Assembly (NCBI GenBank): GCA_945885485.1
Contig: CAMCYT010000032.1
Coordinates: 1 to 16,878 of the forward strand
Source: Prosthecobacter debontii
GTDB taxonomy: Bacteria > Verrucomicrobiota > Verrucomicrobiia > Verrucomicrobiales > Akkermansiaceae
Direction: 5' to 3'
Length of the DNA stretch: 16,878 nucleotides
In this document: positions 1 through 6,878 of the stretch, in pieces
Layout: each line of letters starts with the position of its first letter
Numbering within the stretch: position 1 is the first letter of the stretch
Notes under the pieces: generated by a model
Databases searched by the model: none
What the model was told of the DNA's origin: nothing
What the model saw: only the letters and a program-made list of their open reading frames with translations
Position numbers and translations under genes: made by a program

Positions 1-867
1 TCATCTCCTATTCCGACGTTTGTGGTGGTTGCGATTATTGCTTTGATTGGGTATTTTGCGAAATTTGAGGTGGAGTATTTCATGGTGTTTTACGCGTCGT
101 TTTTCGTGGGCTATGCGGCCTTGGCGATCGCGCGTTGTTTCGTTCCTAACAGCCAGCAACCGCTGCCACAGATACGGATGTTTTCGATGGCTTGCTTGTG
201 CTTGGTGATATTCGCCTTCGGTTACATGGTTGATTTGAATGTGTTGCTGTATGTCGGATCACTGCTTCCGCTGGTATATGTCGTGTGGTTGGTGACAACG
301 ACGGATCTATTACGCTTGGTTACGGAAAAGGCGGATCAAGTGATGCTTGCCGCCTCTGAGATACCCGCGATCAAGGCCATTGCCAGACAAGAGCCCGCTG
401 CTGCCCGCTCGGAAGTATCCGCACCTAGCACGGCAGGCGATCACAACCTCGCAGGGCACTTCGAGGGTAAGTGGTTTGTCTATTCCATGATTGCAACCTA
501 CCAAGACACGAACTCCGTCGGAAACGTGTACTTCGGGATGTATCCGCTCTATGTTGGAAAAACCCGTGAGTTGTTCTTCAATGCAGCGATGCCGGACTTC
601 GATTTGAAGACGACAAAATTCTACATTCTCACGCGCTCCTTCGAGCACAAGTTTGTGCGTGAAACCCGCGAGTTCGATACGATCACCGTGAAGATCAAGG
701 TTGCCGAAGCAAACCGGAAGTTCTGCACGCTTGAGCATCAGATTTTTGGTGCGGAAGGTCAGCTGTTAGGGAAAGGCAAACAGAGCTTGTTATTTGTTTC
801 CTCGAAGGACTACGGATTGTTAGATATTCCGCCTGAAGTGTACACGGCGTTTATGAAATATCTGTGA
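1..867 (+). CDS. Membrane-anchored enediyne-type hotdog thioesterase (5' partial)
   Basis: The frame is open to the left edge, so the gene probably starts upstream; the GTG at 22 is a possible start but has no ribosome site. The N-terminal half is hydrophobic, with about four membrane segments (roughly residues 1-22, 25-47, 60-77 and 79-104 counting the first window codon as 1), then an Ala/Pro-rich linker. The last 140 residues form a 4HBT-like hotdog fold. At 508-534 lies TNSVGNVYF, followed by a conserved Tyr and then GKTRE at 556-570. This is the signature of enediyne-PKS-associated thioesterases (CalE7/DynE7 type), in which the Asn, Tyr and Arg of the motif line the active site and there is no catalytic acid. 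The seen facts are the motif and the hydrophobic segments. An acyl- or polyketide-thioester substrate released at the membrane is inference. No function can be assigned to the membrane part. Confidence in the hotdog assignment is good, in the biological role low. Confidence 0.72.
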   Translation, partial: SSPIPTFVVVAIIALIGYFAKFEVEYFMVFYASFFVGYAALAIARCFVPNSQQPLPQIRMFSMACLCLVIFAFGYMVDLNVLLYVGSLLPLVYVVWLVTTTDLLRLVTEKADQVMLAASEIPAIKAIARQEPAAARSEVSAPSTAGDHNLAGHFEGKWFVYSMIATYQDTNSVGNVYFGMYPLYVGKTRELFFNAAMPDFDLKTTKFYILTRSFEHKFVRETREFDTITVKIKVAEANRKFCTLEHQIFGAEGQLLGKGKQSLLFVSSKDYGLLDIPPEVYTAFMKYL

Positions 868-893
868 TGGTGGGCTGTGCTTGTGGCACATGA

Positions 894-912
894 TCCAGTA
901 ACGAAAACTGGA
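894..912. promoter_or_regulatory. Candidate antitoxin operator (6-bp inverted repeat)
   Basis: TCCAGT at 894-899 and ACTGGA at 907-912 form a perfect 6-bp inverted repeat with a 7-nt spacer. It overlaps the candidate -35 box at 909-914, the position expected for autorepression of a toxin-antitoxin promoter. A second small inverted repeat, TGTGC/GCACA (876-880 and 886-890), sits just upstream. Binding is inferred, not shown. Confidence 0.4.
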
Positions 913-936
913 CAGAATGGTATTTTTGATTATATT
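909..936 (+). promoter_or_regulatory. Sigma70-like promoter, possibly giving a leaderless antitoxin mRNA
   Basis: TGGACA (909-914) and TATATT (931-936) are separated by 16 nt and each differs from the consensus by one base. A start site about 7 nt beyond the -10 box falls at about 943, next to the ATG at 944. The message would then be leaderless or nearly so. This argues against the in-frame ATG at 917, which lies between the two promoter boxes. Confidence 0.5.
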
Positions 937-943
937 AGGTGTA

Positions 944-1186
944 ATGATTCGGACAATTGATGCCCTCGCTTTAGGCGCGATTGAATTGCCCCCCGACCAA
1001 CGCTTTGCACTGGCTCAACGGATTCTGGCTAGTGTGGAGCCAGAAGAGATTTTGGAAACAGATGAAGCCTGGGCTCTCGAAATCAGAGAAAGGATGAGAA
1101 AATACGACTGTGGTGAAACTAAAGGAATTCCCGCACGTGAGGTCTATGCAGAACTTGATCGTCGGAAGTCCATACAGGGTTCATGA
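944..1186 (+). CDS. Orphan addiction-module antitoxin (Unstab_antitox / TIGR02574 family)
   Basis: This 80-residue protein matches the 'putative addiction module component' antitoxin pattern. It has a helical N-terminus with ELPPDQRFALAQRILASVEP (residues 14-33), then DEAWALEIRERM (40-51), a short basic or Gly stretch, and GIPAREVYAELDRR (61-74). In this family the protein normally neutralises a RelE/ParE-type toxin encoded immediately downstream with a short overlap. Here the stop TGA overlaps an ATG at 1183, as expected for such an overlap, but that frame ends after four codons and a convergent gene ends at 1205. So no toxin gene is present. I chose the ATG at 944 rather than 917 because of promoter boxes at 909-936 and the usual family length. 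It may be a relic or a solitary anti-toxin; a role as repressor of other TA loci is speculation. Confidence 0.75.
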   Translation: MIRTIDALALGAIELPPDQRFALAQRILASVEPEEILETDEAWALEIRERMRKYDCGETKGIPAREVYAELDRRKSIQGS

Positions 1187-1204
1187 AGTATCTGTAGAGA
1201 TTAC
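1183..1204 (+). pseudogene. Possible vestige of the missing toxin start
   Basis: An ATG overlapping the antitoxin stop (ATGA) opens a frame of only four codons, MKYL-stop. One frame away the bases read EVSVEITHA, which could continue a RelE/ParE-like N-terminus if one base had been lost after the ATG. The convergent Dabb gene ends at 1205, so at most a dozen codons could remain. An alternative is that this stretch is the second copy of the 17-bp direct repeat (849-865) and never coded for a toxin. Confidence 0.3.
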
Positions 1205-1507
1205 TCACGCCAAATCCATCACCAGCACCTTGGCCCACATTTCCCTGTGGCTGCCCGAGAAGGCGTCGTGGATGGGATCGGCTTTCTGGTATTTCTCATG
1301 GGCTTCCATGGTATCGAAGTGTAGTGAGATTCCGTAGTCCCATGAATGGTCGGTGACCGGGCGTGGCTCGGTGGTGGCGGGTTTGCCCCAGTGAGCTTTG
1401 GAAATGTTAGGAGATTGCAACAACTCTGTAAGCGCGGCTTCCATGCGGGAGCGGCCTGCTTCGGTTTTGAATTCGTCTTTGAGCCAGAAATAAACGTGAT
1501 GTTCCAT
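1205..1507 (-). CDS. Dabb (stress-responsive alpha/beta barrel) domain protein
   Basis: The 100-residue product fills one Dabb (PF07876) ferredoxin-like domain. It starts MEHHVYFWLK, carries the mid-region SWDYGISLHFDTMEAHEKYQ and ends with HREMWAKVLVMDLA. The His near the N-terminus, the Tyr/Phe of the central strand, the HDAF-type segment (DPIHDAFSG) and the terminal D are typical of the family. Dabb proteins are dimeric; some are stress-induced and some are small enzymes (polyketide cyclases, for example), so no reaction can be named. I chose the ATG at 1507 because a longer version from 1564 would overlap the ispH stop and adds 19 residues without homology. The gene follows ispH by 40 bp in the same direction and is probably co-transcribed. 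Confidence 0.75.
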   Translation of the reverse strand: MEHHVYFWLKDEFKTEAGRSRMEAALTELLQSPNISKAHWGKPATTEPRPVTDHSWDYGISLHFDTMEAHEKYQKADPIHDAFSGSHREMWAKVLVMDLA

Positions 1508-1547
1508 GGCGAGAGATTTGTAAATTCGCGGTGGGCTGGCAAGCGGT

Positions 1548-2756
1548 CTATGAAAGTTTCTCACCGCGGAGCTCGAAAACCTTTTTCACGGTTGCCTCAA
1601 TCAGGTTGTTAGGGCAAGACGCACCGGCGGTGAGCCCGACGATGACATGATCTTTCCCTGCAAACACATCCGCATAATTTGATGTGGTTTCTTTTTCATG
1701 ATGCAGATCGTAGTGAACAATTTCTTCCAGTGATTTGATCTGGGATGCATCTCGAATGAAAAACGTTGGGAGTTCTTTCTCGCCGATTTCAACGAGGTGC
1801 GCGGTGTTGGAAGAATTGTAACCGCCAACGACCAGCAGCAGATCCATTTTTGTAGTGAGCATTTCGAACAGAGCATCTTGGCGCTCCTGGGTAGCGCCGC
1901 AAATCGTATCGAAAACGGAAAATTTTTCGGCGGAACCGTCGCGATCCGTGACGGCTTTTGCGAGGCGGTTTTGAATTTCCTGCGTCTCGCTTTTAAGCAT
2001 GGTCGTTTGGTTCGCAACGCCGATTTTTTGGAGGTCGCGATCAGGATCAAAGCCCTCGGAATATGAGCCGCGGAAGCGTTCGAGAAAGGCCTGTTTGTTG
2101 CCGCCGTTGCGGATGTAATCGCAAACGAAATCGGTATCCGCGAGGGTGATAATGACGAGGTAATAACCATGGCCTTGTTCGCCAAGCGCTCGTGAAGAAG
2201 TGGCGCGGGTTTCTTCATGATCGGCTTTTCCGTGGATGATTGAGGTGATTCCGTCCTTCGCGTAACCACGCACGCGGCGCCAGACTTTCATCACGTCGCC
2301 ACACGTCGTATCAACTGTGTAACAACCGCGTTCCTCGATCTTGTCCATGAAATGCGTTGGCGCGCCGAAGGCAGGAACGATCACGACATCATTTTCTGTT
2401 AGATCATCGTAGCTCGAATCGATTTCCCGCCATGGAAGAGAAACGATATCCATCTCGCGAAGTTGGCGATTTACTTCAGGGTTGTGAATGATTTCACCGA
2501 TTAGAAAAATTCGGTTTTCAGGAAATACTTTACGTGAGGCGTAAGCGAGATCGATGGCGCGCTCGACGCCGTAGCAGAAACCGAAGTCCTGTGCGAGCAA
2601 GAGTGTGGTGTTGCCACAGGTGAGCTTACCGCCTTGGTCTTTGATTTTTTCTACCAAGGAAGATTGGTAATGCACCGCGACCTCGGCAGCGACGAGTTCC
2701 ATCACATCTGGGCGACGGACATTGACGCGGGGTCGTTTGTTGGCGGGTTCGGACAT
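1548..2756 (-). CDS. ispH: 4-hydroxy-3-methylbut-2-enyl diphosphate reductase (IspH/LytB)
   Basis: IspH carries out the last step of the MEP (non-mevalonate) pathway, reducing HMBPP to IPP and DMAPP with a [4Fe-4S] cluster in the cytoplasm. The three cluster cysteines are visible: C61 in DFGFCYGVERA, C152 in VDTTCGDVMKVW and C286 in FDTICGATQERQ. Substrate residues lie in HNPEV (91-95), IHGKADHEET (174-183), GGYNSSNTAHL (311-321) and TAGASCPNN (376-384). At 402 residues it is the long form, with a 50-residue N-terminal extension and internal insertions as in cyanobacteria and plant plastids, against about 315 in E. coli. The gene starts 5 bp after higA stops, so it is probably read from the higBA promoter or from one inside those genes. 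IspH is usually essential where the MEP pathway is the sole isoprenoid route. Confidence 0.95.
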   Translation of the reverse strand: MSEPANKRPRVNVRRPDVMELVAAEVAVHYQSSLVEKIKDQGGKLTCGNTTLLLAQDFGFCYGVERAIDLAYASRKVFPENRIFLIGEIIHNPEVNRQLREMDIVSLPWREIDSSYDDLTENDVVIVPAFGAPTHFMDKIEERGCYTVDTTCGDVMKVWRRVRGYAKDGITSIIHGKADHEETRATSSRALGEQGHGYYLVIITLADTDFVCDYIRNGGNKQAFLERFRGSYSEGFDPDRDLQKIGVANQTTMLKSETQEIQNRLAKAVTDRDGSAEKFSVFDTICGATQERQDALFEMLTTKMDLLLVVGGYNSSNTAHLVEIGEKELPTFFIRDASQIKSLEEIVHYDLHHEKETTSNYADVFAGKDHVIVGLTAGASCPNNLIEATVKKVFELRGEKLS

Positions 2757-2761
2757 GGGGA

Positions 2762-3052
2762 TTAAGCTGTAGGGTGAACTTCCGATTCGATTCTGTCACC
2801 GATTTCTATTCGGGTTCGCTGCATTTCGTAGTGAAGTTGCAGACGCATCCAGAAACCCGCCTCCATATTGAAAAAACGGGACAGTCTGAGATCATACTCT
2901 GGGGTACAGCGACGTTTCCCAGATTTCATTTCGGATAAATGAGAAGCGAGAATGCCAGTTGCTGCAGCGATTTCTTTTTGAGAAGCCGGCCACTCATCAA
3001 GGGTTTCCCGAAGGGTTTCCGCGAAAGCATTAGGTAAAGGTATGGTATTCAT
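2762..3052 (-). CDS. higA: HigA-family antitoxin (XRE helix-turn-helix)
   Basis: The 96-residue product is a HigA-type antidote (TIGR02607-like). It has a helix-turn-helix at about residues 24-47 (SQKEIAAATGILASHLSEMK) followed by the family segment YDLRLSRFFNMEAGFWMRLQ (53-72), which is highly typical of HigA. It should bind HigB, block its active site and repress the operon. The ATG start overlaps the higB stop by 4 nt (ATGA at 3049-3052), indicating translational coupling. The order toxin-then-antitoxin is the normal one for higBA. The gene ends 5 bp before the ispH start, an unusual neighbour for a TA module. Confidence 0.88.
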   Translation of the reverse strand: MNTIPLPNAFAETLRETLDEWPASQKEIAAATGILASHLSEMKSGKRRCTPEYDLRLSRFFNMEAGFWMRLQLHYEMQRTRIEIGDRIESEVHPTA

Positions 3053-3339
3053 GATGTTAAATGATAATCCGTGATTTTTACTTCATACGCATGGTTGTTT
3101 TTCCATTCGAAAATGATGCGCCATTGCTGGTTAACTCTGATGCTATAAAAGTTGCGAAGGTTGCCTGAAAGTTTTTCCAATCGGTTGCTGGGTGGTATGC
3201 GTAGGTGATTTAGCTCGGAGGCTGCATGCAATTGTTCGAGTTTAATTTTTGCCCGAAATTGAATGTCCTCCGGTAATTTCCGAGATCTGACGAGATCAAA
3301 TACTTTTCGAGTTTCAGAAACGGCGAAGCTTTTGATCAC
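3049..3339 (-). CDS. higB: HigB-family toxin (RelE-like mRNA interferase)
   Basis: At 96 residues this matches the 'plasmid maintenance system killer' family (PF05015). HigB toxins cleave mRNA on the translating ribosome. Characteristic segments are LRIPPSNRLEKLSGN (46-60) and YSIRVNQQWRIIFEW (65-79). The Arg residues at about 68 and 74, the final YEVKITDYH strand (85-93) and the late His are the residues expected to act in catalysis. No truncation is seen, so the toxin looks intact. The start is GTG at 3339, with no clear ribosome site; a weak start could keep toxin synthesis low. A perfect inverted repeat at 3378-3401 lies 38 bp upstream. Confidence 0.88.
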   Translation of the reverse strand: MIKSFAVSETRKVFDLVRSRKLPEDIQFRAKIKLEQLHAASELNHLRIPPSNRLEKLSGNLRNFYSIRVNQQWRIIFEWKNNHAYEVKITDYHLTS

Positions 3340-3377
3340 GATTAAGAGGCTAACATTAATCGACCGAAGTGCAATCC

Positions 3378-3401
3378 ATAATTCTCAAAATTGAGAATTA
3401 T
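3378..3401. promoter_or_regulatory. Perfect 11-bp inverted repeat, candidate HigA operator
   Basis: ATAATTCTCAA (3378-3388) and TTGAGAATTAT (3391-3401) are exact inverse complements separated by AA. The palindrome sits between the stop of the cytochrome/HEAT gene (3410) and the GTG of higB (3339). Its AT-rich stem has no T-run after it on the minus strand, so it is a poor rho-independent terminator. A dimeric XRE repressor site is the more natural reading. It could also serve both roles weakly. Confidence 0.55.
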
Positions 3402-3409
3402 TTAGGTGA

Positions 3410-6400
3410 TCATTTATTCAGCGATGCAAGGAAAGCCACGAGGTCGCGGATATCGGACTTGCTCAGGATTAATCCCATTGGAGGCATGGTGGACATAGCG
3501 GGAGGGAGAGTTTTGATATCGGTTTTTTTGCAGACGGTCTCTACTTTGGTTTCGATATTCCGGACGACGACTTCGGTATCGGTTTCTTTCATCATCATGC
3601 CGGCGACGAGGGTTCCGTCATTCATGGTGACGGCGATGGGAGAATATCCGGGCGTGAGTTTTGCGTTGGGGTTCAGGATGGATTCAAGGATGTAGGCAGT
3701 GTTTTGACGGCCCCCGACGCCATTGAGGTTCGGGCCGGCTTCGCCACCGGGGCGGTCTCCGGCTTTGTGGCATTGCACGCAGTTTCCGCTGCCATGGAAA
3801 ATTTTACGGCCGTTATCTAAGTTACCGCCCTCAAGTGCGACTTGGAATGCGGCAAGCGGATCGGCTTTGTTGAGGCTTGCTTCGTATTCCGCGATGGCGG
3901 CTTTGAATTCGGGTTCCGGGCGTTTTACGGCGGCATTCAGGATATCGAGTTGGACGGCGACAGGTTGCGCAGGAAGTTTTTTCAAGCGCTCTAATAGAGT
4001 CTCCGCTGTCTTGGGATGGTTGAGTTTGGTAAGTAGCGCGTAGGCGCGTTGTTGGTCGTCTGTTTTTCCTGAGGTAAGAATTTTGGCAACGACTTCAAAC
4101 GCGGTATCAGGAGCAAGTCTACCGAGCGATTCGAGAGCCGCACCACGGATGCGCGGATCGGGATCAGTGGTGAGTTCGACGAGGGGGTTTGACAATTTAT
4201 CCGGCGCCTCTTTTTCTAGCATCTTCAATGCGGCGAGACGGATATCTGTGCGAATACCCTTACCGTTGAGCTGGCCGAACATCGCATCGATTGGGACGTG
4301 AACATTGAACTGACCGGATGCGCCGATGACTTCTACCAGCAAATTGCCAGAGGATTTAGTGAGTAGAGACTCGAGAGTTTTGCGAATTTCCGGAATCATT
4401 TTCTCGATGCTGCGAAGCTCGGTGATCGGGCGATACATGCCGGTAGTTGGATCGGTAGGCGGGATCTTTTCGAAACGTTTAACAAGAAACATCGCTTCGG
4501 TACGGGCATTTTCGGAAAGCGATTCATCAGTGGCGATGGCTAACAAACGACGGATGTTTTCATCGCCACCGGCGCGAATCATGGCGTTGAGGATGCGAAG
4601 ATCGACCGCCCATGTGGATTTTCCTAACAGCTGAGTTGCAGAGGAGAGAGCGGAGCGCGCGCCTTCGATGGAATTGTCGTTGATGGCTTGGACCGTTTCG
4701 ACGGCGATCGAGAGGTCGGAGTCTTTTAGGAATTCGCCGATGCGGGCGTCCTGCATGCGGCGGAAGGCAAGCACCACAGCGCGGCGGCAGGCAGCGGACT
4801 TGGAATTGGCGAAGGCGTAAATGGCATCAGCATCACCGATGCGGACCATGCCTTGCACGGCACCGTGGCGAAGGTATTCGTCGGTGTCGTTGTTTTCCTC
4901 AACGAGAGCCATGAGTGCGGGGACTTGCGCTTTGTTGCCGAGTTTTCCAACGGCGATGGCGGCGAGCATGCGAGTGCGGGAATCAGAATCCTTGAGGAGT
5001 GCCAACGCAGTCGTGAGGGCTATTTTTTGGCCCGCGTCTCCTAGACACTGGATCGCTTGGCCACGGATTCTGGCTTCGTTGTCGCTGCAAAGTTTGATCA
5101 ATGCTTGAGTTGATTCATTATCTTTTTTCAGGCGGGCGAGGTTGCCCAATCCCCAGACGCCGTGGAGGCGGGTGGTGATGGATTCGCCTGGCTTGGCTGC
5201 GGCGAGCAGAATGGTTCGGTTTGTGATGTTTCCTGCGAGGGCGAATTGGGCGCGGAGGCGGACCCGCATGTCGGGATGACGAAGCAGCTCAGCGAGTTTT
5301 TCTGTGGACAATTTCTCGATGCCTTTGGCAAAAAGCTCACGGACTTGCTTGGTCTCCGGCTTGGCGGTTTCGGCGGGATCCTCGAAGGAGAAAATATTTC
5401 CAAAACCATGGGTCGGCCAACTTCCGACGTAGTCGGTCACGTAGGCTTTGCTATCATAGCCGAACTCGATATCCGTGCAGAGCATGCCGGAAACGAAGTT
5501 TTCTTTCTGCTCAACTTTGAAGCCCGCGCCGTTTGGTTCCATGCGGAACCCAATCACCGCGCTGGTTGCGCCGACGAAATCGCACACGAAGAAATGGTTG
5601 TCCCATTTTTCCGAGAGCCCCGTGCCCGGATTGTAAGCGAGACCGGATGGGCCTTTGCTGACCCAACCCGCAGGGGCGAGGATGGCGCGCGGACGAAGCG
5701 GGCTGTCCATGTCCCAATGGCGCTCTCTCATCCAATTGGTGTCGTGACGGCTAGTGCCTTGGATGAGGTTGGTGAATTTTTGGAATGCCTGATGGCCGCG
5801 TTGCCAACCGGAGTGGGCGCCTTCCACGACAGCGACCACGCGGGCCATATCCTGCATGTCTGCCTCGTTATCCACGGAGAAAAAGTTTCCATAGCGATCA
5901 AACGCGATCTCTTTAGGATTTCTCAAACCGGTGTGCACCACTTCGAGATTGCTGCCATCGCGCTCCATGCGAAATACCGCGCCTTCGTATTGGGCGTAAA
6001 GATGGCGGCCTTCTTTGGTTTTCAAATTGTAGCCGCGGTCGCCGATGGTGAACCAGATCCGGTTGTCAGGGCCGAGGACGAAGCCATTGAGATCGTGTCC
6101 GCTCAAACTAACAGAAATGCCATAGCCTTCTTGGAGAGACTCGCGCTTGTCTGCTTTGAGATCTCCATCGGTATCTTCTAACAGCCAAACATGCGGAATA
6201 CAGGCGAGATAGATTTTTCCATTCAGAGCCATGACGCCAGCAGCTGTGCCATCGAGCGGGTTGTTGAAACCATCCGCGTAGATGTTGGCGTGATCGCATT
6301 TGCCATCGCCATCCCTATCCTCAATAACGCGTATTTTTTCGGAATACTTGGTGAAATATTCCATGGGCTTTTTATCCGGGAATTTCTCCGCGTATTTTTT

Positions 6401-6781
6401 CAACATCTCCAAACGCTCAGCGGTGGAGGTGAGCTTGTAGTCGTCCGCGACCCATGGGTTGCGGCGGTTGTCCTCGATGCCCCGCTCGAAACGATGTGTC
6501 TCGGCAATGTAGAGGCGGTTTTGATCGTCGAAGGTGATCGCGGTGGGATCTTGGACATCCGGCTCGCGGGCGAAGAGTTTGGTCACCATGCCTTCGGGCG
6601 CTTTGACGTTGGCGAGGATGGCTTTTTCTTCTTCCATCTTGGGAAGAGCCTGAGGATTCGCAGTGCCTTCGGTTTTTGGCCCCAGCTCATCAGTCAGCGC
6701 GGAGGCGGAGAGGATGGAAAACATTCCGATTGAAGCGGAGCGCAGCAAAGCGGCGGCGAGATTCGATTTTCTAAAACTCAT
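3410..6781 (-). CDS. PVC-type membrane-bound dehydrogenase / HEAT-repeat / cytochrome c protein
   Basis: The product has 1123 residues from the ATG at 6781 (a GTG at 6805 would add 8). It begins with a Sec-type signal (basic MSFRKSN, then hydrophobic to about residue 33), so it acts outside the cytoplasm. Residues about 55-430 form the Pirellula/Verrucomicrobium 'membrane-bound dehydrogenase' beta-propeller (TIGR02604 type), with two Ca-binding-like loops, DRDGDGKCD and DTDGDLKAD, and the propeller motif GLRNPKEIAFDRYGN. About 450-970 is HEAT/armadillo repeats (for example DPDPRIRGAALESLGRLAP). The C-terminus is a TIGR02603-type cytochrome c with CVQCH at 1001-1005 (coding bases 3767-3781) and a likely axial Met in STMPPMG near 1099. 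Sugar or alcohol oxidation feeding electrons to the heme is a family-based inference; the substrate is unknown. It stands alone, with no oxidase partner in view. Confidence 0.9.
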   Translation of the reverse strand: MSFRKSNLAAALLRSASIGMFSILSASALTDELGPKTEGTANPQALPKMEEEKAILANVKAPEGMVTKLFAREPDVQDPTAITFDDQNRLYIAETHRFERGIEDNRRNPWVADDYKLTSTAERLEMLKKYAEKFPDKKPMEYFTKYSEKIRVIEDRDGDGKCDHANIYADGFNNPLDGTAAGVMALNGKIYLACIPHVWLLEDTDGDLKADKRESLQEGYGISVSLSGHDLNGFVLGPDNRIWFTIGDRGYNLKTKEGRHLYAQYEGAVFRMERDGSNLEVVHTGLRNPKEIAFDRYGNFFSVDNEADMQDMARVVAVVEGAHSGWQRGHQAFQKFTNLIQGTSRHDTNWMRERHWDMDSPLRPRAILAPAGWVSKGPSGLAYNPGTGLSEKWDNHFFVCDFVGATSAVIGFRMEPNGAGFKVEQKENFVSGMLCTDIEFGYDSKAYVTDYVGSWPTHGFGNIFSFEDPAETAKPETKQVRELFAKGIEKLSTEKLAELLRHPDMRVRLRAQFALAGNITNRTILLAAAKPGESITTRLHGVWGLGNLARLKKDNESTQALIKLCSDNEARIRGQAIQCLGDAGQKIALTTALALLKDSDSRTRMLAAIAVGKLGNKAQVPALMALVEENNDTDEYLRHGAVQGMVRIGDADAIYAFANSKSAACRRAVVLAFRRMQDARIGEFLKDSDLSIAVETVQAINDNSIEGARSALSSATQLLGKSTWAVDLRILNAMIRAGGDENIRRLLAIATDESLSENARTEAMFLVKRFEKIPPTDPTTGMYRPITELRSIEKMIPEIRKTLESLLTKSSGNLLVEVIGASGQFNVHVPIDAMFGQLNGKGIRTDIRLAALKMLEKEAPDKLSNPLVELTTDPDPRIRGAALESLGRLAPDTAFEVVAKILTSGKTDDQQRAYALLTKLNHPKTAETLLERLKKLPAQPVAVQLDILNAAVKRPEPEFKAAIAEYEASLNKADPLAAFQVALEGGNLDNGRKIFHGSGNCVQCHKAGDRPGGEAGPNLNGVGGRQNTAYILESILNPNAKLTPGYSPIAVTMNDGTLVAGMMMKETDTEVVVRNIETKVETVCKKTDIKTLPPAMSTMPPMGLILSKSDIRDLVAFLASLNK

Positions 6782-6878
6782 GGGCGTTGATTGTTCGTAA
6801 AGCACTGTAGCTTACGATCAAAAAATCCGAGTTCTCGCGCGGAGGAAGATAAAACAAACATTTTTATCTGCTTGTCCC

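Larger units (their letters stand above)
849..1195. repeat. 17-bp imperfect direct repeats bracketing the orphan antitoxin
   Basis: Two direct copies lie at 849-865 (GTTTATGAAATATCTGT) and 1179-1195 (GTTCATGAAGTATCTGT), 15 of 17 identical and 330 bp apart. The first is the 3' end of the thioesterase gene, encoding its last residues MKYL. The second overlaps the antitoxin stop codon and creates a dead MKYL-stop frame. The repeats enclose exactly the antitoxin cassette. They could be a scar of insertion at a gene 3' end or a deletion junction; chance similarity is not excluded. Confidence 0.45.

Noticed and set aside
917..943. Earlier ATG (917) as antitoxin start
   Set aside because: It lies between the candidate -35 and -10 boxes and adds a hydrophobic nine-residue stretch not expected in this family.
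1601..2269. Minus-strand frame of 222 codons inside ispH
   Set aside because: It is in another frame of the same strand as ispH, which has all three cluster cysteines, and its translation is Ser/Lys/Arg-rich without any domain.
3378..3401. Palindrome as a rho-independent terminator of the cytochrome/HEAT gene
   Set aside because: The stem is AT-rich and no T-run follows on the minus strand; an operator for higBA is the better reading.
5162..6181. Long plus-strand frame (339 codons) and another at 6191-6733
   Set aside because: Both lie antisense within the cytochrome/HEAT gene, whose domains are unambiguous. The antisense translations show no recognisable domain and a composition typical of a shadow frame.
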